Source: a virus
Direction: 5' to 3' (one strand)
DNA: 64,000 nucleotides
IMG/VR virus record: IMGVR_UViG_3300046557_000205
Span: 1-64,000 of that record
The notes beneath the pieces were generated by a model. It was not told where the DNA came from and did not search any database. It saw only the letters and a list, made by a program, of their open reading frames with translations. Position 1 is the stretch's first letter. Each line of letters opens with the position of its first letter. Shown in pieces: positions 1-5,629 of this stretch. The translations under genes were made by a program, and so were the position numbers.

Positions 1-143
1 GCCATGCTAGCCTGTACTGACATAGTAAACCCATCGCGACACACAACATGGTCGCACGAGTGCCAAAAGCCCTTCATAACAACCTGATGATGAGTTGCAT
101 AAAAGTGCTTGATATGGTTGTAAGGGACAAGAGCGTTTGTCAT
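1..143 (-). CDS. Partial CDS of unknown function, running off the left edge
   Basis: An open frame starts at the ATG ending at position 143 and stays open to the window edge (47 codons seen). It follows the stop of the 54-aa gene upstream (151-315) by seven bases, as in a compact operon of small phage genes. The visible part begins MTNALVPYNHIK and is rich in His and Cys. I do not recognise a family. The frame is short, so the call rests on position and the absence of stops. Confidence 0.45.
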   Translation of the reverse strand, partial: MTNALVPYNHIKHFYATHHQVVMKGFWHSCDHVVCRDGFTMSVQASM

Positions 144-150
144 AGCTCTA

Positions 151-315
151 TCATCCCGTTTGATTGCAGAATTGCCAGAACAACCTGGAAATGAAGTCAT
201 TCGACCCTGTAGCCATGACGAAATCATCATGCATAAGCTTACAGTCGTCCCTATTCTGCTTGTGACGGATAGCTCTATACCCGTTGCGTTCCTTAAACGT
301 TTTGAAGTCATGCAT
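151..315 (-). CDS. Small protein of unknown function (54 aa)
   Basis: The frame begins MHDFKTFKERNG and ends FWQFCNQTG. A strong Shine-Dalgarno (AAGGGGA) sits six bases before the ATG, which supports it as a real gene despite its length. The protein is basic in its first half with no membrane segment. It belongs to the leftward string of tiny genes. No family recognised. Confidence 0.55.
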   Translation of the reverse strand: MHDFKTFKERNGYRAIRHKQNRDDCKLMHDDFVMATGSNDFISRLFWQFCNQTG

Positions 316-529
316 GATAGTCCCCTTTTTGATGCTTCAAGAGAGTACAGGTTTACTATGCATCCTCAAACAGCAATTACCAAACCGGCTGACATACGCC
401 CTGCAAGACTTGGATAACCTAGGATGCTGTTTTAGTTGGATGACACAAGGTTTAATCACCCGTCGGCTTTCACTAGCCTGTACTCACTTCAATCATCCTT
501 CACCAATAGGTGAATATCGTTCAACTTCG
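316..529. other. Stretch without a convincing gene
   Basis: Between the 33-aa and 54-aa genes I see only frames of fewer than ten codons on the minus strand. The plus-strand open frames that cross this area have no ribosome-binding site and overlap better minus-strand genes. The element CTAGCCTGTACTCAC near 473-487 nearly repeats one at 7-21 (CTAGCCTGTACTGAC); its meaning is unknown. Confidence 0.4.
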
Positions 530-631
530 TTAACCGGCAACAACTGCCAAGCCGATAAAGGCAAGGATCACGTGACCTACTCCAAACAACAAACAAAACA
601 CGATAAGCAAAGCTATAGCACGCATAGACAT
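530..631 (-). CDS. Very small hydrophobic membrane peptide (33 aa)
   Basis: The frame MSMRAIALLIVFCLLF... is preceded by a near-perfect Shine-Dalgarno (AAGGAGG, five bases before the ATG). After a single Arg the peptide is almost wholly hydrophobic, with about 28 residues suited to one or two membrane passes. It lies just downstream of a large inverted repeat. Small membrane peptides of this kind are common in phage early regions. Nothing in the sequence gives a specific function. Confidence 0.6.
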   Translation of the reverse strand: MSMRAIALLIVFCLLFGVGHVILAFIGLAVVAG

Positions 632-654
632 GCCCTCCTTGGCACGAGGTTGAC

Positions 655-718
655 CGTACAGAGAGATTTGACTAAAGGGTGACGCATTACCTATCCCAAT
701 AGCAAACCCCTCTGTACG
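655..718. repeat. Long imperfect inverted repeat between two small genes
   Basis: Arms at 655-670 (CGTACAGAGAGATTTG) and 703-718 (reverse complement CGTACAGAGGGGTTTG) match at 14 of 16 positions, around a 32-base loop. It lies between the stop of the 75-aa gene (733) and the start of the 33-aa gene (631). As RNA it could form a long hairpin: an attenuator, processing site or operator. There is no U-tract, so it is not a classic terminator. Confidence 0.55.
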
Positions 719-732
719 ACGTCTTGGGAGAT

Positions 733-960
733 TTATTCCAGTTTCACGTTGTCATGATATGTTATACCATAACGTGTTAGGTCACGCCTTTGATGACGAT
801 TGGTTTGCATGATACAATAGTCACCCTCAGTACAGAACAAGACAACAACCTGTAGTATGTGACAAGCTAAGCCAAAATTCCGTACATGTACCTTAACGGG
901 CCTTACATCATCATGCATTGCGCTATCCTCATCCATCAATTTGAGAAATGCTTCCGGCAT
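733..960 (-). CDS. Small protein of unknown function (75 aa)
   Basis: The start MPEAFLKLMDED is chosen because GGAGG lies eight bases upstream. A longer frame back to 1050 exists but lacks such a site and would overlap the upstream gene. The protein has an acidic N-terminus, a hydrophobic strand-like middle (CHILQVVVLFCTEG) and a basic C-terminus. No family recognised. It is part of the leftward cluster of small genes. Confidence 0.6.
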   Translation of the reverse strand: MPEAFLKLMDEDSAMHDDVRPVKVHVRNFGLACHILQVVVLFCTEGDYCIMQTNRHQRRDLTRYGITYHDNVKLE

Positions 961-1018
961 AACACAACCTCCATATTGTCCACACGGATAGGTTGTAGTG
1001 GTAGGCAAATAAAAGCCC

Positions 1019-1225
1019 TTAGGAAGGGTTGGACTTTTTAATGAACTCATGTGTCACAGTAGGTTTTGCGATATCGATAGTGACAGCATATGGAGTATAA
1101 TCAGACGGTAAATTTGCATCGATATAGGCTTTTGCCAACTCGTGTGTTGAAAAGACCATATGGAGAGGGTAATAAACACCAGTTTCCGGGTGTTTTGCTT
1201 CGATCAAAAATACTTTCATCAGCAT
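1019..1225 (-). CDS. Small protein of unknown function (66-68 aa)
   Basis: The frame begins MLMKVFLIEAKHPETG. AGGGG lies upstream, spaced better for the second ATG (1219) than the first (1225), so the protein may be MKVFLIEAKH.... The pattern of short beta strands around a helix (STHELAKAYIDANL) suggests a compact alpha/beta fold. No family recognised. The gene precedes the 75-aa gene in the same direction. Confidence 0.6.
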   Translation of the reverse strand: MLMKVFLIEAKHPETGVYYPLHMVFSTHELAKAYIDANLPSDYTPYAVTIDIAKPTVTHEFIKKSNPS

Positions 1226-1281
1226 AATCCCCTATGCTCAAGCCCTACAGGATTGCAGGGTTTGAATATAAGGCAAGTCAT

Positions 1282-1350
1282 AACCCCCCTAAGTGATCAA
1301 CCTAGGGGAGTTAATGAGGGACAGAACAAAGGGGGACTAAATCTGTCCCT
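1282..1350. terminator. Two tandem hairpins after the 274-aa gene
   Basis: Hairpin A pairs 1282-1291 with 1303-1312 (nine of ten pairs, C/G rich). Hairpin B pairs AGGGACAGA (1317-1325) with TCTGTCCCT (1342-1350), perfect over nine bases. Both follow the stop of the GC-rich 274-aa gene on the minus strand. Neither is followed by a clear U-run, so they may act as a stabiliser or a factor-dependent terminator rather than an intrinsic terminator. Confidence 0.4.
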
Positions 1351-1367
1351 TAGGCTCACACCTGTAA

Positions 1368-2192
1368 TCAGGCGGCCTTTTCTTCCTGATTTGCATCAGG
1401 GTTAGTTTCGGGAACCTTGGCGCCGACAAGCGTTTCTTCCTGCTTCTCGCCTTCCTGTTCACCTTCAACCTGAAGGATTTCAAGATTGGTTTCCTCCTGC
1501 TTCTCGACAGAGGCGATTTCAGGCGCCGGATCCTTGTATTCCTTGATATGCTCCGACAGCTTTTTCAGCTCGACAATCTGTGCGAGTGCAACCGTGGGCT
1601 TTTCGCCTGCTTTGATCTGGTCTTCACGGACCTTTTCAGCGCGCTTCACAAGGCTGATGATTGTCGCCATCAGGTCGAAAGGCTTCGTGGACACTTCACG
1701 CTCAAGAAGGAAGAATTCCAACTTGCGAGCATTGCCGTGGAAAGCCATCTTCTTGCCGTCCTTGTCCTTGCCGTAGAGATACGGCTTGTCTTCAGGAACG
1801 TCCTTGATACCACGAAATTCCGTCCATTCCTCCGCCGTCATGCCCTTTTTCGGAGCGTCGACGGTTTCGAATTTGTCAAGCTGGCGAGTGCCCGGCTTTG
1901 TCTTCATGTCGGCGTTGTACTTGAGCGACGGGATGAAATCGTTCACCCATTGCACCATTGCTTGCGCCTTGGAACCACCCAAAACGTCTGCGACGGCACA
2001 AAGCAAATCGTTCAACTGCGAACGGTCGCCCGAGCCCTTGCCGGCATAGTGATCGAAAATCGCCACAAGCACTTCATGGCAATCGCGGTTAAGCTTCATG
2101 CCCTTGGTGTAGATGTTGCCAATAGCGGCAGCAATCTTTTCCTTGGAGTCAAGCGAAGTGGAAGCGGACTTTTCGTTAAGAATCGTAGCCAT
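1368..2192 (-). CDS. Unknown 274-aa protein with GC-rich, expression-like codon use
   Basis: This is the only sizeable gene in the left region. It starts MATILNEKSAST with AAGGATAAG upstream. The first two thirds look globular (DKFETVDAPKKGMTAEEW, LMATIISLVKRAEKV); the last 60 or so residues are a low-complexity Glu/Gln-rich tail. Codon use is strongly G/C-ending and unlike its AT-rich neighbours. It resembles that of the capsid gene at 14.9 kb, which suggests high expression or recent transfer. Tandem hairpins follow the stop. I do not recognise a family; an abundant early or virion protein is possible. A long antisense frame exists only because of the base composition. Confidence 0.85.
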   Translation of the reverse strand: MATILNEKSASTSLDSKEKIAAAIGNIYTKGMKLNRDCHEVLVAIFDHYAGKGSGDRSQLNDLLCAVADVLGGSKAQAMVQWVNDFIPSLKYNADMKTKPGTRQLDKFETVDAPKKGMTAEEWTEFRGIKDVPEDKPYLYGKDKDGKKMAFHGNARKLEFFLLEREVSTKPFDLMATIISLVKRAEKVREDQIKAGEKPTVALAQIVELKKLSEHIKEYKDPAPEIASVEKQEETNLEILQVEGEQEGEKQEETLVGAKVPETNPDANQEEKAA

Positions 2193-2403
2193 TTTAGCTT
2201 ATCCTTTGTTTACCCTTGCCTTATAGGACTTACAGGATTTGAGGTTTTGCATATGGATAACACACTACGTATTACCCGATTATAACCCGCCACTCCCCAA
2301 AATGGTCTTATGGTTATAACCGCGTCACACGATTAGATATAGGTGGCAACTAACCACATGACAACACATATGGCGATTGTTCCGAGAAGTCCGTCCGAAT
2401 TGC
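2193..2403. promoter_or_regulatory. Leader of the 274-aa gene with a possible -10 box
   Basis: No gene is seen here. On the minus strand TATAAT occurs at 2284-2279, about 85 bases upstream of the 274-aa start. I see no convincing -35 at the right distance. A promoter here is plausible but weak. Confidence 0.25.
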
Positions 2404-2625
2404 TCATAGGTTTATATATCCCATGACAATGCGCTCAAATGCCGCAAGAGCCTGTATGAAGGCCACGGCAAGAACGACAAAGATCAACACCATTCCCAAG
2501 AACAAGAAAACAAACTCATCATTGGTATGAGCGTTTACGAGAATGTCACACAAAAAGTCAACAAATGCATACACGGCAAGTCCCCATTGCTGTTTAGAGT
2601 TATTCCCATCTATGCAACCATTCAC
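2404..2625 (-). CDS. Putative small membrane protein (73 aa)
   Basis: The frame encodes a mildly polar N-terminus followed by a long hydrophobic stretch (FVFLFLGMVLIFVVLAVAFI...), enough for one clear transmembrane helix and possibly a second earlier one (LAVYAFVDFLCDILV). The ribosome-binding site before the ATG is weak, so the start is uncertain. No family recognised. It lies in the leftward series of small genes. Confidence 0.45.
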   Translation of the reverse strand: MNGCIDGNNSKQQWGLAVYAFVDFLCDILVNAHTNDEFVFLFLGMVLIFVVLAVAFIQALAAFERIVMGYINL

Positions 2626-2892
2626 GCAAACACCACAATTCCACCGTATCGCTACGTATGGATTGCATGATTTACATTACGACTGTTACGATTGCATAGA
2701 CAATTACAACTCTTAATTCTTAGCACATCACTCTTGCGAGCGTCCCCCTTGTATGTCTTAAAGTGCAAAATGCCCTAAGGCGTTCTTCATCTTTATACAT
2801 GCAAGGTCTATTACCTGCTTTATTTGATCCAATCTAACCGATTGGCAACTGTATTCTTTCTAACGGTTCGCGTTAGGTCGACAAATCACATG
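2626..2892. other. Stretch without a convincing gene
   Basis: On the minus strand there is a 26-codon frame at 2720-2800 (MYKDEERLRAF...) with a poor ribosome-binding site. It may be a peptide or chance. Otherwise I see nothing coding, no RNA gene and no strong promoter. Confidence 0.3.
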
Positions 2893-3081
2893 CTACTTTA
2901 GAGCCTTAACCAAAAGGCTATTTCCACGTTTCTCTAACCTTGTTTCAGATATCCCTAGAGCGCATCTTAGGGCGGCCGAAACCAGATAGGCCAAGCTGTT
3001 TTGCTCCACCGTTATGACAACCAAGTCATTTAGCTTTGCAATGTAGCGACCAAGTCTAGGTTTAAAACGCTTCATTTTCAC
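2893..3081 (-). CDS. Small basic protein of unknown function (62 aa)
   Basis: The frame begins MKMKRFKPRLGRYIAKLN and is basic and mostly helical in character, with a segment (AALRCALGISETRLEKRG) that could be a helix-turn-helix. It starts inside the 3' end of the 45-aa gene (20-base overlap), suggesting translational coupling. No strong Shine-Dalgarno of its own. A small DNA-binding protein is a guess. Confidence 0.4.
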   Translation of the reverse strand: MKMKRFKPRLGRYIAKLNDLVVITVEQNSLAYLVSAALRCALGISETRLEKRGNSLLVKALK

Positions 3082-3199
3082 GTAATTTTCGTTGTCGCCA
3101 CCCAGCTGCTATGCTGTCTTTCGTTGTGCGCAATGCCCGGCTTTCACCCGTGGCAATCTTTTTTCTAGTGACGAGCCGGTTAATAGCCCGCGTGATCAT
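3062..3199 (-). CDS. Small very basic protein of unknown function (45 aa)
   Basis: The frame MITRAINRLVTRKKIATGE... has AAAGGA about seven bases before the ATG. It is rich in Arg and Lys throughout with no hydrophobic segment, as in small nucleic-acid-binding phage peptides. The downstream 62-aa gene begins within its last codons. No family recognised. Confidence 0.45.
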   Translation of the reverse strand: MITRAINRLVTRKKIATGESRALRTTKDSIAAGWRQRKLRENEAF

Positions 3200-3289
3200 C
3201 CTCCAATCCTTTGACCGTAATAACAAATCCACAAGGGACAGCGTTCAGGTTGCCAGTTAGGGCGCCAAATCACGGTAACGCTTTCGCGT

Positions 3290-3481
3290 TTATTCTCGCT
3301 TGCGATAATCCCCTTTGAGGGCGGCAAGCATGAAACCGTTTCTAGTATCTAGTGTTATGTTATAACGTTTGCTAGACGCTATCCCACTAAGGCTAAAGCT
3401 TTCCTCTACTAAACGCCATGCATTTTCGCACCGTCTTTCGCAGGGTTCCACCTCCGGCATTTCAGCCGACACTAAAGTCAT
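3290..3481 (-). CDS. Possible small protein (63 aa or shorter)
   Basis: The frame starts MTLVSAEMPEVEPCERR, with only a weak site before the ATG. An internal GTG preceded by GGAG would give a shorter protein. The second half (YNITLDTRNGFMLAALKGDYRKRE) reads like a real protein. Position and strand fit the leftward cluster, but evidence is thin. Confidence 0.35.
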   Translation of the reverse strand: MTLVSAEMPEVEPCERRCENAWRLVEESFSLSGIASSKRYNITLDTRNGFMLAALKGDYRKRE

Positions 3482-3700
3482 TCTCTTTTATCGACCATCC
3501 AAAAGGGGATGGCAATCACGAGAAACGAGAAATCCCAAGGTCAAGGCCCGAAAGCCAAACCGCAAGAGCGGGACCGGATAAGCACGTTTCGTTGTCCCCT
3601 TGTCTCAAATAATCGGGCCTTGGTCAACTGGATAATGCAAGAAAAGTGAAGGCTATCTAACGTTTGTTGATTTCATTGGGTTTTATCTTTGATCATCCCC
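3482..3700. other. Stretch without a convincing gene
   Basis: Only short frames without ribosome-binding sites occur here on either strand. I see no RNA gene, repeat or promoter that I can support. Confidence 0.3.
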
Positions 3701-3904
3701 TTATGTTCCCGTTCGCCAGGCATTGGATTTAAGGGTTTCTAGTGCTGCCAGGGACGCTTGAGCAGTCCTAATCGCCCTTGATGGCAAATCACTCTGTACG
3801 GGCTTCCTTGGGCTTAGGAGCGTAGGATTTCCCGCAGGTCGAGCGCTACGTTTCATCGGACGGGAACCGATCGGTCTATCTAAAGTTGAATTGACAACAA
3901 TCAA
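3701..3904 (-). CDS. Doubtful small ORF (51-67 aa)
   Basis: The frame from a TTG at 3904, or an internal ATG (MKRSARPAGNPTLL), lacks a good ribosome-binding site. The product is basic and Ala/Ser rich. It is kept only because strand and spacing fit the neighbouring small genes. Confidence 0.25.
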   Translation of the reverse strand: MIVVNSTLDRPIGSRPMKRSARPAGNPTLLSPRKPVQSDLPSRAIRTAQASLAALETLKSNAWRTGT

Positions 3905-4054
3905 TACACTTCAGGTGCTGCTAACAAGACCAAGAAATCGACCTGACCGGATGACAAATAAACAATGATTTCAACTAACTAGCCAAAATCAAAAGCCCTT
4001 AAGCTCCTCCGAAAAGCACTCGATTTCTAGCAGCTGTAACGAAGGCTCTAACAT

Positions 4055-4291
4055 TTAGCCTGTCAATGTTATCAAAATCTCAGTTTCCCAGTTTTCGAAA
4101 ATCAATCTATAGAGTTTATAGACTAATGTTCCTTCATGGAGATTAAGAACGCACACGCGGCTATAACTATTTATCCGATAGTCAAGCAACTTATAGTTTA
4201 CTATGTCAAATAACTCTAGGTTGTAACGAAGGGCGACCGAAAGCCCCTGCAACTCTAGCATTGTAATCATTATATAGTACTTCTTTGTCAT
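4055..4291 (-). CDS. Small protein of unknown function (78 aa), first gene after the leftward promoter
   Basis: The frame begins MTKKYYIMITMLELQG and has mixed alpha/beta character rich in Leu and Tyr. It is the first frame downstream of the minus-strand promoter at 4374-4403 and so would be the first product of the leftward transcript. The ribosome-binding site is weak; an internal ATG (MLELQGLSVAL) is an alternative start. No family recognised. Confidence 0.5.
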   Translation of the reverse strand: MTKKYYIMITMLELQGLSVALRYNLELFDIVNYKLLDYRINSYSRVCVLNLHEGTLVYKLYRLIFENWETEILITLTG

Positions 4292-4373
4292 AAACTACAA
4301 ATCATAGGTTGTAAATATATATTCCTATTTCTATCCTGGATTGTAGGATAATAGTCCTATTGTTTATTGTAAT

Positions 4374-4403
4374 ATGATACCATAGTTGTACTTGATGTGT
4401 CAA
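4374..4403 (-). promoter_or_regulatory. Leftward sigma70-type promoter with a repeat in its spacer
   Basis: On the minus strand TTGACA (4403-4398), an 18-base spacer and TATCAT (4379-4374) form a good promoter with an extended -10 (TGG before TATCAT). The spacer contains one of the four CATCAAGTA repeats, so a protein bound to the repeat would block or modulate this promoter. It would drive the leftward small-gene cluster. Confidence 0.65.
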
Positions 4404-4509
4404 CAATCTCCTGGTTGCAAAAGTATACTTGATGCTGTACCTGGCGAATAGAGTAATATACTTGATGTTGCCTTACGCCAGGTTAGGACTAATAGAGTTG
4501 TACTTGATG
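4387..4509. repeat. Four copies of a T[GA]TACTTGATG direct repeat
   Basis: Copies lie at 4387-4397, 4424-4434, 4457-4467 and 4499-4509, spaced 33-42 bases apart, roughly three to four helical turns. ACCTGGCG (4439-4446) and CGCCAGGT (4476-4483) form an inverted pair around the third copy. A near copy (TGTACCTGATG) occurs at about 63,202. Operators or origin iterons are the natural readings; the overlap with the leftward promoter favours operators. Confidence 0.7.
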
Positions 4510-4859
4510 CATAGTAACGTTAAGTAAGTGTAGACAGTATATCGTCTGGTAGTACTTACACAAAATCCCTTCTACTTGGTCAATTCTTGGTGTTTCTTGA
4601 GGTATACTCGGGCTGGACCCCTAGGGGGGTACCTATAGGTTATACTCCAATTGGATATAATTTTCAATAACTTAGGTGTATAAGTGTGTATTTGTTTCTT
4701 TTTGTCTAATTCATGAAGATAATTAACTCATAGTACAACTTCACGAGTCCTAAATGTGCTATTTTTACGTGAATGACAACCAAATGTATAAAATAGTTAC
4801 TGTTTATTAAGGAATTTTCATTTATTTTCAACTTTTAGTAGAATTAATGCATTTTTTAC
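4510..4859. other. AT-rich intergenic region without genes
   Basis: No coding frame is convincing here. The stretch is very AT rich from about 4650 on. It contains a short palindrome ACCCCTAGGGGGGT near 4617-4630. Together with the repeats to its left and the divergent promoters on both sides it could include an origin of replication, but nothing proves that. Confidence 0.35.
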
Positions 4860-4888
4860 TTGACAATGGTTGTAGAAAATGGTATAAT
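4860..4888 (+). promoter_or_regulatory. Rightward sigma70 promoter for the virion gene block
   Basis: TTGACA (4860-4865), a 17-base spacer and TATAAT (4883-4888), with TGG just before the -10: consensus at both boxes. The ten bases after the -10 (AATACTATAG) are shared with three other promoters in this window. It lies upstream of the terminase genes. The leader after it shares CTTACAGTATAACTTATG (one mismatch) with the leader after the promoter at 63.1 kb. Confidence 0.85.
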
Positions 4889-5055
4889 AATACTATAGGA
4901 TAAAGAGATTAAAGATTAGATCTTAAAGCTTTAGATTTTAATTACCAATGTATGAACTTACAGTATAACTTATGTTAACTCATTGATGTATGATTCATCA
5001 AATGTACTATCTTGATGTTATACATTCTGTTCATTCAATTTTAAGGAGAAAACCG

Positions 5056-5229
5056 ATGGAAGAAGTTCCTATGGTAGAACATACCCAAGGTTATTATCTT
5101 GATGAGTCTGGCGAGGTGCACCTTATAGTAGAGACCCGCCCGTACGAGGAGTATCATGTGTGGTCTCAAAGGATCTACGATGAGTTCCCACATAAAAAAC
5201 TAACTATTAAGGAACCTAAACATGGCTGA
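5056..5229 (+). CDS. Small acidic protein before the terminase (57 aa)
   Basis: The start MEEVPMVEHTQG is chosen because AAGGAG lies eight bases upstream. A longer frame from 4990 has no such site. It is the first gene after the rightward promoter and overlaps the small terminase gene by eight bases. The sequence is acidic and rich in Tyr, Glu and His (RPYEEYHVWSQRIYDEF). No family recognised. Confidence 0.65.
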   Translation: MEEVPMVEHTQGYYLDESGEVHLIVETRPYEEYHVWSQRIYDEFPHKKLTIKEPKHG

Positions 5230-5629
5230 TACCAGTTTGACCGACTCGTTGGTAGATGAGTCTGGACTTGATGAACGAGAAAGGGCATTCCTTGATGTAC
5301 TCTTCGATGAGTGCCAAGGAGATGTTCAAGAAGCAATGAAGCGAGTAGGATATCCTACCGGGACCGCCAGTTCCGTAGTTAGGAAGAAGCTGAACAAACA
5401 TATCAAGGATAGGGCTAAGGAATTCCTTGTCTCTTCTACAGGTAAAGCTGTCGTTGGTATGGTGTCTGTTTTGTCAAACCCAGCAGCAGTAGGTAATGGT
5501 CATCTGATCTCTGCCTCTAAGGATATCCTAGATCGTTCAGGCATCTTTAAAGAAGAAGGTGTTCAGGTTACAGAAATTAGAAACATGTTTATTTTGCCAG
5601 CCAAAGAAGTGCAGGTAGAGGATGAGTAA
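5222..5629 (+). CDS. terS: Putative small terminase subunit (135 aa)
   Basis: It lies directly before and overlaps the large terminase, which is where phages keep the DNA-recognition subunit of the packaging motor. Residues about 18-65 (ERAFLDVLFDECQGDVQEAM...) have the pattern of a helix-turn-helix DNA-binding domain typical of TerS, with a helical segment after it for oligomerisation. Length fits (usually 130-180 aa). AAGGA lies upstream of the ATG. Identification rests on fold pattern and synteny rather than a diagnostic motif. Confidence 0.75.
   Translation: MADTSLTDSLVDESGLDERERAFLDVLFDECQGDVQEAMKRVGYPTGTASSVVRKKLNKHIKDRAKEFLVSSTGKAVVGMVSVLSNPAAVGNGHLISASKDILDRSGIFKEEGVQVTEIRNMFILPAKEVQVEDE

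Noticed and set aside
1548-2285. 245-aa plus-strand open frame opposite the 274-aa gene
   Set aside because: It exists because the true minus-strand gene is GC-rich and lacks stops in the complement; it has no ribosome-binding site and a composition unlike a real protein.
2720-2800. 26-codon minus-strand frame
   Set aside because: Poor ribosome-binding site and too short to separate from chance; mentioned only in the intergenic entry.
4883-4899. AATACTATAGGA after the -10 boxes considered as a T7-type promoter
   Set aside because: It matches only fragments of the T7 consensus, no phage RNA polymerase gene is seen in the window, and a full sigma70 promoter accounts for the position.
1-5000. 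tRNA genes in the left non-coding stretches
   Set aside because: I looked for T-loop and anticodon-arm patterns on both strands by eye and found no cloverleaf I could support; a covariance-model search would be decisive.
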